A program made the translations under genes and the position numbers. Below are positions 26,810 through 35,772 of a DNA stretch of 64,000 nucleotides, piece after piece. Below the pieces are notes generated by a model that was given only the letters and a program-made list of their open reading frames with translations, did not search any database and was not told the origin of the DNA. Origin of the DNA: an uncultured Chryseobacterium sp. GTDB lineage: Bacteria > Bacteroidota > Bacteroidia > Flavobacteriales > Weeksellaceae. The stretch's first letter is position 1. Every line of letters begins with the position of its first letter. The DNA lies in the NCBI GenBank assembly GCA_913775525.1, contig CAJYLH010000024.1:1-64000 (forward strand), written 5' to 3'.

Positions 26810-28717
26810 ATGGAACATCTGATCCCGCTTTTAAAAAGAACAACGCCTTTCAGCCTTTTGCCTGAAAGCGTACTCCAGGAAGTCTCCGAAAGCATGCAGA
26901 AAAGAACTTTTCCTAAAGAAACACTGGCCTACCGCCAGGAAGTTACGGAAATGCAGGGTGTGGATGTAATTATGGAAGGTGAGTACGAAACCTTTTTCTT
27001 TGATGCTTCCCAAAATAAAAGATGCATCGAAGTTCATCATTCGCCGTATTGTTTCGGAGGGATCTCCGTAGTGCTGAACAGGGTCCGGGCCTTGAAATCA
27101 GTAATGGCGAAGAAAGGAACTGTTGTATATACACTTCCTAAAAAGGAATTCACAGAGCTTTGTAATGCCTATGAAGACTTCTTCCACTATTTCACTTCGG
27201 ATTTCGGGAAGAAAATGCTGGATGAAGAATTTGCGCACTTCGTGAAAACCCCGGCTTCTTTTGAGGAAAGTTATTTTGCAGCGGACCAGCTGTATTCAAG
27301 GAAAATAGAAAGCATTGCTTTTAAAGATATCGTTTCATGTACCGAAAGCACGCCGATTTTCGAAGCGGCCCGGATTATGTCGAAAAACAAAGTAAGCTGT
27401 TTATTTATCCGTCGGGAAACCGATCATCAAATCATCGGTTATGTTACGGATATTACGTTGCGGGACAATGTGATTGCCGAATGCATTGATCCTCAAAAAG
27501 CTGTACAAGAAGTAATGGATAATCCCATTGTTTTCATTTCCAGCGAGGCTTATCTCTATGAAGCGGTGCTGATGATGTTCAAAACCAAAACCCGCTACCT
27601 GTTGGTAGAGAAAGATGGTGAAATGGCAGGATTCCTCAGCAGAAATAGGCTGCTGAGCGAGCAGGCACAGTCGCCGTTGGTTTTTATACAGTCGGTTAAA
27701 CAGGCCGCAACTCCGGCGGAGCTCCGGAAAAAATGGCTTCAGGTCCCGGATATGATCAACCAGCTGCTGGGCCGCGGCGTTCATGGGCAAATTGCCAGCC
27801 AGATCATTACCACCATTGCAGATACCATCACCATAAAAGTGATTGAAAATGTCATCCGCCAGATCGGGAAACCGCCGGCAAAATTTGTATTCATGGTCAC
27901 CGGAAGCGAGGGGCGGAAGGAGCAGACGCTGAGCACCGATCAGGACAACGGCATCATTTACGAAGACAAGGCCAATGAACAGCGCGAAATGGTCCGTGAA
28001 TACTTTCTCGATTTTGCCAAAAGGGTTTCGGATGACTTAAGTACCATTGGTTTTGTGTATTGCAAAGGCGAATTCATGGCCAGCAATCCGAAATGGACGC
28101 ATTCGCTATCCCACTGGAAACGGAACTATGAAGAATGGATTAATGAAACCGTTCCTGAAAATGCCTTGAAATTTTCCACCCTTTTCGACTGCCGGTATAT
28201 CTATGGAGAAGAAGCAATCATCAACGAACTGAAAGATTTTATTCAGGACCAGCTTCAGGTTCCGAACGAAAGGTTTTTCACCTTTATTGCCAAAAATGCC
28301 CTCCAATACGAAGCGCCATTGACATTTTTTAAAAGGATCAAGACCCAGACGATCGGTAAAGCGGAAGTCTTCGACATTAAGACGGCCATGAGCCCGATTG
28401 TTGACCTGCTCAGGGTATATGCTTTAAAGAATGGGATCAATAATGAAAATACCGGAGAACGGATGAAAAAGCTCCAGGCAGCCGGCGTCTTCAGCAAAGA
28501 ACAGTACCAGGAACTGCATCATTCGTATTATTACCTGATGGCGTTGCGCCTGAAAAACCAAGTCTACCAGATCAACATCGAAAAGAAAATGCCGGACAAT
28601 TATATCGAGATCAGCCGTCTCACAAAAATTGAACGCGTAACGCTGACTGAAATTTTTAAAACCATTAGCAACTTCCAGCAGGGCATCCGGATGAAATTTA
28701 CCGGAAGTTTGTCTTAA
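26810..28717 (+). CDS. cNMP-binding/CBS/DUF294 nucleotidyltransferase-like protein
   Basis: A 635-residue cytoplasmic protein. A cyclic-nucleotide-binding-like domain covers about 5-130. A pair of CBS domains follows at about 165-285 (FEAARIMSKNKVSCLFI, AVLMMFKTKTRYLLVEKDGEMAGFL). A GlnD-like nucleotidyltransferase domain then begins near 340 with the signature GSEGRKEQTLSTDQDNG, retaining the catalytic D-x-D. A DUF294 C-terminal helical domain occupies about 480-630. The architecture suggests a nucleotide-sensing regulatory transferase, but no substrate is known to me. It is the second gene after the DEDDh exonuclease. Confidence 0.88.
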   Translation: MEHLIPLLKRTTPFSLLPESVLQEVSESMQKRTFPKETLAYRQEVTEMQGVDVIMEGEYETFFFDASQNKRCIEVHHSPYCFGGISVVLNRVRALKSVMAKKGTVVYTLPKKEFTELCNAYEDFFHYFTSDFGKKMLDEEFAHFVKTPASFEESYFAADQLYSRKIESIAFKDIVSCTESTPIFEAARIMSKNKVSCLFIRRETDHQIIGYVTDITLRDNVIAECIDPQKAVQEVMDNPIVFISSEAYLYEAVLMMFKTKTRYLLVEKDGEMAGFLSRNRLLSEQAQSPLVFIQSVKQAATPAELRKKWLQVPDMINQLLGRGVHGQIASQIITTIADTITIKVIENVIRQIGKPPAKFVFMVTGSEGRKEQTLSTDQDNGIIYEDKANEQREMVREYFLDFAKRVSDDLSTIGFVYCKGEFMASNPKWTHSLSHWKRNYEEWINETVPENALKFSTLFDCRYIYGEEAIINELKDFIQDQLQVPNERFFTFIAKNALQYEAPLTFFKRIKTQTIGKAEVFDIKTAMSPIVDLLRVYALKNGINNENTGERMKKLQAAGVFSKEQYQELHHSYYYLMALRLKNQVYQINIEKKMPDNYIEISRLTKIERVTLTEIFKTISNFQQGIRMKFTGSLS

Positions 28718-29082
28718 TTTTCGTTCTTTAACGGTTGACTTTATTCTGCTGGTTATTAATATAAAAATATAAATCGAAATACAGCATAAAGTCCTGAAAG
28801 GAAGACTTATATCAGTATCGGGTACAGCCCCATAATAGTAATGGTCGTAATCAGAAAAACCATGAAAGGGCGGCATAAATCAGCATCGGGTACAGCTGAT
28901 GACAAAAATAGTTGTAATCAGATAAGCCTTGAAGGGGCGACATTGCGCTGCTGCATTGATTTAAACACTATTTTACTTTGCAGAATATTACGATCAATTT
29001 TCATTAAAATTAGTGCAGTATTAAATTTCACCTCCTGTAACAATTCAGCAGTATTTATTCACTAATTATTAAAAATAAGCCA
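28718..29082. other. Intergenic region with a short tandem repeat
   Basis: It contains the 28791-28945 repeats described separately, then an AT-rich promoter region for the secreted protein at 29083. No gene was recognised. Confidence 0.5.
28791..28945 (+). repeat. Two and a third copies of a ~67-bp tandem repeat
   Basis: Units begin around 28791, 28858 and 28925. Each starts with a TGAAAGG-type phrase; the first two share ATCAG-ATCGGGTACAGC about 25 bp in and GTAATCAGA near the end. The third copy stops after the first 20 bp. There is no coding potential. Confidence 0.75.
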
Positions 29083-29808
29083 ATGAAATTGTTACAACTT
29101 CTTTCCGTATTGCTGTTTTTGCAGCCGGTCTTTTCAAACGCCCAACAAACGGTTCAGACCCCCAAAAAAAACCAGGTAGACGGTTCATTGATCAAAAATG
29201 AAGTGTACTCAATGATTTGGTATGCACTGAAAGATACCGCAAAAGTGGAAATCGGAAAAGTAGAAACTCAGATCCTGAAATCAGGTAAGAATATTACAGT
29301 CAGTTCGACGGTTAAAATGAAAAATATGCCGGACTGGAAAGACGAAACTGTAGCGGAATTCTCCAACTTTTCTCCGGTAAAACATACCTCTTTCAATGTG
29401 CAGCGGGATATACTGCTGGATTTCGGAAAGGAAAATACAGTGACAGGATATTACCTCGATAAGACAAAAAATAACCGGACCGAAATCAATGAAACAACCG
29501 AAGGAAAATTCTTCGACAGCAATCTGTATACCCAGCTCATCCGCTGGCTTCCCCTGAAAGAAGGCTATACCACCGAAATGGCCATCTTCGATTACAATCC
29601 TGCTTCCGGAAAAGGCATTATGAAAGCCTATATCACCGGAACGAAAAAAGGAACCTATAAAAACAAGCCGGTCTGGATGGTTTCCGTAACGGATGATATC
29701 TCTCAGCAAAAAGCGGTAAGCACCTATTATATCGACAGCAAAACCCGTGAACTCCTGAAACAGGAAATAGACATGGGGCCGAGAAAAATGGTGATGGAAA
29801 GATTGTAG
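29083..29808 (+). CDS. Secreted DUF3108-like protein
   Basis: A 241-residue protein with a signal peptide cut around residue 20 (FSNAQQ). The remainder is beta-rich, with alternating short strands and conserved-looking phrases such as DSNLYTQLIRWLPLKEGYT, GIMKAYITGTKKGTYK, PVWMVSVTDD and STYYIDSKTRELLKQEI. This layout resembles DUF3108 and LolA-like periplasmic proteins. The role is unknown and I cannot exclude another family. It is monocistronic, with a hairpin after the stop. Confidence 0.6.
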   Translation: MKLLQLLSVLLFLQPVFSNAQQTVQTPKKNQVDGSLIKNEVYSMIWYALKDTAKVEIGKVETQILKSGKNITVSSTVKMKNMPDWKDETVAEFSNFSPVKHTSFNVQRDILLDFGKENTVTGYYLDKTKNNRTEINETTEGKFFDSNLYTQLIRWLPLKEGYTTEMAIFDYNPASGKGIMKAYITGTKKGTYKNKPVWMVSVTDDISQQKAVSTYYIDSKTRELLKQEIDMGPRKMVMERL

Positions 29809-29826
29809 TTTATCATCACTCATACA

Positions 29827-29864
29827 AAACCTTTTCAGCATTCAAAACACTGAAAGGGTTTTAT
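29827..29864 (+). terminator. Terminator after the secreted DUF3108-like protein
   Basis: Arms AAACCTTTTCAG and CTGAAAGGGTTT (one mismatch), followed by TTAT. Confidence 0.6.
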
Positions 29865-30219
29865 ATGGTAAGCTTTTTAAATAAATCTGAATGAAGTTTG
29901 AAAAAACCTAAAAGCTTTTAATTAAGCAATTTAAAAATCAGAGATTGTACAGACTTCTATGTTCTGGTTTGATTCTGGTATTTATATTTGTTTTGCAGGA
30001 TTACAACCTTTTGTGGCTTCGACCACGCGCTGACTCCAAAAGGATTATGGCTAAATTAGGAAGTGAAAAATCAAAGATTTGCCTCTTTATCTATATTATT
30101 AAAAGAATTCGCGAACCTCTTCGAGGTTTTTAAGAACTTTTGCGGACTTTTTTCAGCATTCCTGTATTCAACTTTACTATTCAGCATAAAGATCTTTTGT
30201 TTCTTTTGTGGTTAAAAAA
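29865..30219. other. Intergenic region without recognised content
   Basis: About 350 bp between the secreted protein and the convergent Nudix regulator. A 62-codon plus-strand frame at 29945 has a hydrophobic start but no family resemblance, and I did not accept it. I see no repeat or RNA. Confidence 0.4.
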
Positions 30220-30909
30220 TTACATTTTAAACATAAACCCCTGTGAAATCTTCTTGTTGTATTTCTTTTCATCGAAACGGTACAGGAAAGACCCTTTTTT
30301 GGAAGACGTCATATCTTTTTCATCCGTTTTTACCAAAATATCCATGCCGTTAATTTTGCTGGTGAAATTCCGTTTGTCGAAAGTTTCGCTGAAAATGGCT
30401 TCATATAAATTCTGAAGGTCTTTCATCGTGAACTTTTCCGGCAATAGCTCGAATCCGATCGGCCGTGTAGAAGCCCGCCTTCTTAATCTGAGGACGGCAT
30501 CTTTTACCATTTCATTATGATCGAAGATCAGGTTGGGCGCGTTCTGAAGATCAAACCACTGGGCATTGTAATTTTCATTGATCCGGAGGTCCTTTTCAAT
30601 GTGGATCAGGGCGTAATAGGAAATTGAAATAATCCGTGCCGTCGGCTCTCTCTGGATTTCGGTATAGGAATTCAGCTGTTCCAGGTAAATGTTTTCAAGG
30701 CCGGTAAGGGTATGGAGGACCCGTTGGGCTGCGTCATCCGCAGTTTCTTCGTTCCCGACAAACCCGCCCATCAGCGACCATTCTCCCAGCTGGGGTTCAA
30801 AATTCCTTTTAACCAGCAAAATTTTGAGATGTTCGCCGTCGAACCCGAATATAATACAGTCTACAGCGACCAGATGTCTGGGATATTGGGAATAATCTTG
30901 TTCCATCAT
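30220..30909 (-). CDS. araR: Nudix-family transcriptional regulator (AraR/NrtR type), predicted arabinose regulator
   Basis: A 229-residue protein with an N-terminal Nudix domain (about 10-145) and a C-terminal winged helix (about 150-220: RRASTRPIGFELLPEKFTMK, LQNLYEAIF, KRNFTSKI). The Nudix box is degenerate: GGFVGNEETADDAAQRVLHTLTGL lacks the catalytic RExxEE, as expected of a ligand sensor rather than a hydrolase. Bacteroides AraR is a Nudix-related regulator of arabinose use, and this gene sits beside the GH127-xylan genes. The same 19-bp operator found before GH30, GH3 and araB occurs in its own promoter, supporting both the assignment and autoregulation. Ligand identity (L-arabinose) is inferred. 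Confidence 0.82.
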   Translation of the reverse strand: MMEQDYSQYPRHLVAVDCIIFGFDGEHLKILLVKRNFEPQLGEWSLMGGFVGNEETADDAAQRVLHTLTGLENIYLEQLNSYTEIQREPTARIISISYYALIHIEKDLRINENYNAQWFDLQNAPNLIFDHNEMVKDAVLRLRRRASTRPIGFELLPEKFTMKDLQNLYEAIFSETFDKRNFTSKINGMDILVKTDEKDMTSSKKGSFLYRFDEKKYNKKISQGFMFKM

Positions 30910-30920
30910 ATTATTTTATA

Positions 30921-30928
30921 CAAAGATA
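30921..30928 (-). promoter_or_regulatory. Predicted -7 element of the Nudix regulator gene
   Basis: On the minus strand TATCTTTG, 11 bp ahead of the start codon, matches the TAnnTTTG consensus. Confidence 0.55.
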
Positions 30929-30955
30929 AAGCTTTTGTTAGTTAAGATTTTATAT

Positions 30956-30974
30956 AAATGTATTTTTCACACTT
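30956..30974 (-). promoter_or_regulatory. Predicted AraR operator, site 4 (autoregulatory)
   Basis: On the minus strand AAGTGT-GAAAAAT-ACATTT, followed by ATATAAAA, matches sites 1-3. The gap from the operator to the -7 element is 27 bp instead of 15-16 bp, an offset of about one helical turn. Confidence 0.75.
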
Positions 30975-31429
30975 GTCAATAAAAATTTACAATCGGTTAA
31001 AACAGGTTTTACGGAGTGTTTTTGGGAATTTATTTGTTGACTGCACCTGCTGAAATTACCAGTAAAAACATTAAATCAGTATGAACTTAATGTTAAAATT
31101 ATGTTAAAGTTTAAAGTTTGAATATTTTAAAAATGATCACAATAGTTTTGAAGCCTTAATCTTAAAAATACGATAAGTAATTCAGGAATTTTTTAAATAT
31201 TTGAAAACAATCTTCCGTATTTATTTTATATACAGTCAATTTTAGGTCATTACCATAATTCCATCATTGTTTTCTAATCTTATTTTTTATGATAAGATGG
31301 AGCTGGAAAAATACTGTTAAGACGTTTTTATGAACCTTTAAGGCAATCTGTAATTAACAGATATGAGTGTATTGTTTTGTATGTAGATTCTTTCTGCTAT
31401 TTTTAGAAATGTTGAAATAACATTTATTT

Positions 31430-33811
31430 ATGAATAAAAAAGCACTGATTGTATTCCTTGGTTACGCTACATTTTCATTCGGTCAGACAGACCGTCAAGT
31501 CAGTTATTTTCCACTGAATACCGTGCAATTGACAGAAAGTGTCTTCAACAAAGCGATGCAGGCGGACAAGGGATACATCATGGCGATGGAGCCGGACCGG
31601 CTGCTGGCACCTTACCTGAAAGAGGCCGGCCTTTCCGCTAAAGCGGTGAATTATCCCAACTGGGAAAATACGGGACTGGACGGACATATCGGTGGGCATT
31701 ATCTTTCAGCCCTCGCATTGATGTATGCTTCCACGGGCGATGCCAAAGTGAAACAGCGTCTCGATTATATGATTGATGAACTGGAACGCTGCCAGAAAGC
31801 TTCCGGCAACGGCTATGTTTCCGGGGTTCCGAACGGTAAAAAAATCTGGAATGAAATTGCACAGGGAAACATCCGGGCTTCCGGTTTCGGACTGAATGAC
31901 CGTTGGGTACCTTTATATAATATCCATAAAACCTATTCCGGACTGCGTGACGCCTACTGGTATGCAGGAAGTGAAAAGGCAAAAGAAATGCTGATCCGGT
32001 TAACGGACTGGATGGCAAACGAAGTATCCGGACTTTCCGATGAACAGATCCAGGATATGCTCCGAAGCGAGCACGGCGGGCTGAATGAAGTCTTCGCTGA
32101 CGTTTACAATATTACAAAAAATAAAAAATACCTTCAGCTGGCACACCGGTTTTCGCATCAGGCGATCCTGAACCCGCTGTTGAACGGTGAAGATAAACTC
32201 ACGGGAATCCACGCCAATACGCAGATCCCGAAAGTCATCGGCTACAAAAAAATTGCCGATCTTGAACATAATGCTTCCTGGAATGCCGCCACCGATTTTT
32301 TCTGGCACAATGTGACTGAGAAAAGGTCTTCCGCCATCGGTGGAAACAGCGTAAGCGAACATTTCAATCCGGTCAATGATTTCAGCAGCATGATCAAAAG
32401 TATTGAAGGCCCTGAAACCTGCAATACCTATAATATGCTGAAGCTTACGAAACAGCTTTTCGCCACTTTGCCCAAATCCTATTATATGGATTATTACGAG
32501 CGGGCATTGTACAATCATATCCTTTCCACAGAGAATCATGAAAAAGGCGGTTTCGTCTATTTCACACCGATGCGTCCCGGTCATTACCGGGTATATTCTC
32601 AGCCGCAGACCAGCTTCTGGTGCTGCGTAGGATCGGGAATGGAAAACCATGCCAAATACGGCGAAATGATCTATGCACATACGGACAACGACCTGTATGT
32701 AAACCTGTTTATTCCATCCGTTCTGAAATGGGCGGAGAAAAAAATGGTGCTGAAGCAGGAAAACAACTTCCCGCAGGATCCTTCCACCAAACTGATTTTT
32801 GAAGTCGCTCCGAAATCCGAAATCAACCTTAAACTGAGGGCACCGGAATGGACAAACACTTCACAAATAGTCGTCTCCGTTAATTCAAAAAATATAATTG
32901 TATCTGTCGATTCCGACGGCTATCTCAACATCAAAAGGAAATGGAAAAAAGGCGATGCCGTGGAAATGAAAATGCCGATGCACCTTACCGCAGAACAGCT
33001 ACCGGATCAGTCGGATTATTATGCCTTTAAATACGGCCCTGTAGTGTTGGCCGCTCCTTACGGAAAGGAAAACCAGCAGGGTCTTCTGGCTGATGATAGC
33101 CGCGGCGGTCATATTGCCCACGGTCCGCAGATTCCTTTAAATGAAATTCCTGTAATTGAAGGATATGCTTCTGAAGTCCTGAACCATGTGCAGCCGGTAA
33201 ACGGCAAAGACCTTTCGTTCAATATCAACGGATTATATCCTTCCGATAAGTTCGGCAAAGGGCTTCAGTTGGTTCCGTTTTATACCATTCAGGAAGAACG
33301 GTACATCCTGTACTGGCCGCAGGCAGACCGGGATAAGATACAGGCCGTACAGAAACAAAGGGCGCAGGAAGAAGCCGAAACCAGAAAGCTTGACCTTATT
33401 ACCGCGGATAAAATCCAGCTGGGAGAACAGCAGCCGGAATCCGATCATTTCTTCGAAAGCAAGGACTCTAATACGGGATATATGGAAGACCGACATTTCC
33501 GGGATGCCAAAGGCTGGTTCAGCTACCGCATGAAGAACCCAGGAAAAAATGCATCCTTGCTGTATATTCTTTATTTCGATAACAACGCCGGACGTACGCT
33601 GAATGCAGAAATCAATGGTAAAAAGATCGTCGCTAAAAAATTAGAAGGCAAAGCCGGCAATTCGCCGCAGTACCTGCTGTTACCGGTGCCGGATTCCGAG
33701 AAAAACAAAGAAAACCTTACGGTAAAATTCTCTGCAGAGGATCAGGCTGTGACCTCAAGGATTATTGAAGTCCGCCTTCTTACCCAAAGCTATGAAAAAC
33801 CCATCAAGTAA
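31430..33811 (+). CDS. GH127/GH146-type beta-L-arabinofuranosidase
   Basis: A 793-residue exported protein with a signal peptide ending near residue 18 (FSFGQ). The alpha/alpha-barrel has the family (DUF1680) landmarks: NWENTGLDGHIGGHYLSALA, WVPLYNIHKTYSGLRDA and GLNEVFADVY. The zinc/thiolate active site is visible as E329-x-C331 (GPETC) and C398-C399 in WCCVGSGMENHAKYGE, matching the Glu/Cys/Cys/Cys set of Bifidobacterium HypBA1, with C398 as expected nucleophile. The enzyme removes beta-linked L-arabinofuranose. It heads the run GH127-esterase-symporter-GH10-GH43-GH67, with 20-bp spacing to the next gene. Confidence 0.92.
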   Translation: MNKKALIVFLGYATFSFGQTDRQVSYFPLNTVQLTESVFNKAMQADKGYIMAMEPDRLLAPYLKEAGLSAKAVNYPNWENTGLDGHIGGHYLSALALMYASTGDAKVKQRLDYMIDELERCQKASGNGYVSGVPNGKKIWNEIAQGNIRASGFGLNDRWVPLYNIHKTYSGLRDAYWYAGSEKAKEMLIRLTDWMANEVSGLSDEQIQDMLRSEHGGLNEVFADVYNITKNKKYLQLAHRFSHQAILNPLLNGEDKLTGIHANTQIPKVIGYKKIADLEHNASWNAATDFFWHNVTEKRSSAIGGNSVSEHFNPVNDFSSMIKSIEGPETCNTYNMLKLTKQLFATLPKSYYMDYYERALYNHILSTENHEKGGFVYFTPMRPGHYRVYSQPQTSFWCCVGSGMENHAKYGEMIYAHTDNDLYVNLFIPSVLKWAEKKMVLKQENNFPQDPSTKLIFEVAPKSEINLKLRAPEWTNTSQIVVSVNSKNIIVSVDSDGYLNIKRKWKKGDAVEMKMPMHLTAEQLPDQSDYYAFKYGPVVLAAPYGKENQQGLLADDSRGGHIAHGPQIPLNEIPVIEGYASEVLNHVQPVNGKDLSFNINGLYPSDKFGKGLQLVPFYTIQEERYILYWPQADRDKIQAVQKQRAQEEAETRKLDLITADKIQLGEQQPESDHFFESKDSNTGYMEDRHFRDAKGWFSYRMKNPGKNASLLYILYFDNNAGRTLNAEINGKKIVAKKLEGKAGNSPQYLLLPVPDSEKNKENLTVKFSAEDQAVTSRIIEVRLLTQSYEKPIK

Positions 33812-33831
33812 TTTAAATAACAGTTCATTCT

Positions 33832-35751
33832 ATGAATATTTATAAGTCCAAAACAGCCTCTTTTCTGATCGTCAGCATTTTCAGTCTCTCCATGATGGAA
33901 GCCAAAGTAAAGCTTCCTGCCCTGGTTTCGGACGGGATGATCCTGCAGCGGAATATGCCGCTGAAAATATGGGGTTCTGCCAACGCAGGTGAAAAGGTGA
34001 ACGTGAAATTTTTAAATAAAACCTATACGACCAGCGCCGATAAAAGCGGGAACTGGAACATCATGCTTCCCGAACTGAAAGCCGGCGGACCGTATGTAAT
34101 GACCATTAATGAAATCACGCTGAAAGACATCCTGATCGGTGATGTATGGGTGGCATCCGGGCAATCCAATATGGAACTTCCTATGCGGAGGCTGACCCCT
34201 TTGTATGGTGAAGAAATAAAGAAAGCCAACAATAAAAACATCAGGTTCTTTACGGTACCGCAAAAATACAATTTCAAAACGCCGCAGACGGAACTTGAAG
34301 GCGGTAAATGGCAATCCACCGATCCGCAGACTATTCTTGATTTTTCAGGGGTAGCGTATTTTTTTGCCAAAGAAATCAATGCCGAAGACAAAGTTCCCGT
34401 GGGAATTATTCATACCAGCCTCGGAGGATCTCCGGTTCAGGCCTGGATGGACACCAATTCCCTGAAAAAATATCCTGAATACCTGGAAGAAGCTAAAAAA
34501 TGGCAGAATGATGACCTGATTAAATCCACCGAATCCGGCGAGCAGGCGGCCAGCAGAGCCTGGTATACCGAGCTTGATCAGAATGATCCCGGATTGTCAC
34601 AGCATTGGGAAAAAGCAGACGTTGATGACTCCGGATGGAAAACTATGAAGGTTCCGGGATCCTGGGAAGACCAGGAAGGATCTTTTGACGGAACGGTCTG
34701 GCTGAGAAGAGAGATCAATGTACCGGCCGGATCATCCGGTAAACCAGCATTTTTAAATTTAGGAAGAATAAAGGATGCCGATGTTACATACATTAACGGC
34801 GTGAAAGTCGGAAATGTAACCTATGAATATCCGCCACGCTGGTACGACATTCCGGCAGGTGTACTGAAGGACGGAAAGAACATCATTACGGTCCGCATCA
34901 CCAACGGAAGCGGGAGAGGTCAGTTCATTGCCGATAAGCCGTATTACCTGGAAGTCGGAGGCCATAAAATAGACCTTACCGGAGACTGGAAATATAAAGT
35001 CGGCGCAAAAATGCCGAGAGTGGCTCCCGGACAGACTTTTATCCGCTGGAAACCGACTGGATTGTACAATTCAATGATCAATCCACTCACCAATTATAAA
35101 GTAAAAGGATTCCTCTGGTACCAGGGCGAAAGCAATACTGGAAAACCTAAAGAATACGGCGACCTGCTGACGACCATGATCACCGACTGGCGCAACAAAT
35201 GGAATGAGCAAAACGCACCGTTCCTGATTGTGCAGCTGGCCAACTTCATGGAAACCAAAAGCCAGCCAATCGAAAGCAACTGGGCAGAACTGAGGGATCA
35301 GCAGCGCTTAGTTTCCCAGACCGTTCCGAATACCGGACTGGCTGTAACCATCGATGTAGGAGAGTGGAATGACATCCACCCGCTGAATAAAAAAGCAGTC
35401 GGTGACCGCCTGGCTTTCCAGGCTCTGAAAATAGCGGATAAAAAGAATATCGTGGCAGACGGACCGGTCTATCAATCGATGAAAACGGAAGGGAATAAAA
35501 TCATACTTTCTTTCAAAACCGGGACAGACGATCTTGCACGGATTACCGAATTGAAAGGCTTTGCCATCAAGAATCCAGACGGAAGCTGGACCTGGGCGAA
35601 AGCCAAAACCGAAGGTAATAAAGTCGTGGTCTGGAACGATGGCATTAAAAATCCGGTAGCCGTACGCTACGACTGGGCCGATAATCCTGACGGCAATCTC
35701 AAAAACACAGCCGGGCTTCCCGCCTCACCGTTTACAACAGAAAAAAATTAA
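33832..35751 (+). CDS. SGNH-type sialate O-acetylesterase family protein, probable acetylxylan esterase
   Basis: A 639-residue exported esterase. The signal peptide ends near residue 24. The SGNH core starts with DVWVASGQSNMELPM, placing the catalytic Ser at 112. The core is split by an insertion of about 150 residues (around 265-385) that looks like a jelly-roll sugar-binding module (WLRREINVPAGSSG, YINGVKVGNVTYEYPPRW). It then resumes with KGFLWYQGESNT and ends with the catalytic Asp-x-x-His in WNDIHPLNK. The family is annotated for sialic acid esters, but between GH127 and xylan genes it more likely deacetylates xylan. The next gene starts 21 bp later. Confidence 0.88.
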   Translation: MNIYKSKTASFLIVSIFSLSMMEAKVKLPALVSDGMILQRNMPLKIWGSANAGEKVNVKFLNKTYTTSADKSGNWNIMLPELKAGGPYVMTINEITLKDILIGDVWVASGQSNMELPMRRLTPLYGEEIKKANNKNIRFFTVPQKYNFKTPQTELEGGKWQSTDPQTILDFSGVAYFFAKEINAEDKVPVGIIHTSLGGSPVQAWMDTNSLKKYPEYLEEAKKWQNDDLIKSTESGEQAASRAWYTELDQNDPGLSQHWEKADVDDSGWKTMKVPGSWEDQEGSFDGTVWLRREINVPAGSSGKPAFLNLGRIKDADVTYINGVKVGNVTYEYPPRWYDIPAGVLKDGKNIITVRITNGSGRGQFIADKPYYLEVGGHKIDLTGDWKYKVGAKMPRVAPGQTFIRWKPTGLYNSMINPLTNYKVKGFLWYQGESNTGKPKEYGDLLTTMITDWRNKWNEQNAPFLIVQLANFMETKSQPIESNWAELRDQQRLVSQTVPNTGLAVTIDVGEWNDIHPLNKKAVGDRLAFQALKIADKKNIVADGPVYQSMKTEGNKIILSFKTGTDDLARITELKGFAIKNPDGSWTWAKAKTEGNKVVVWNDGIKNPVAVRYDWADNPDGNLKNTAGLPASPFTTEKN

Positions 35752-35772
35752 TTTAATCTTCATATTTAAAAA

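Larger units (their letters stand above)
30910..31429. other. Divergent regulatory region between the Nudix regulator and GH127
   Basis: About 520 AT-rich bp. The regulator's operator (30956-30974) and -7 element lie near its left end. The GH127 promoter was not placed with confidence, and no good copy of the operator was found close to GH127. No gene was recognised. Confidence 0.5.

Noticed and set aside
29945-30133. 62-codon frame with a hydrophobic start
   Set aside because: The rest is not membrane-like or family-like, and no promoter was seen.
31014-31040. Possible AraR operator upstream of GH127 (GAGTGT ... AATTTATTT)
   Set aside because: The half-site spacing does not fit N7, the second half-site mismatches, and no -7 element follows at the expected distance.
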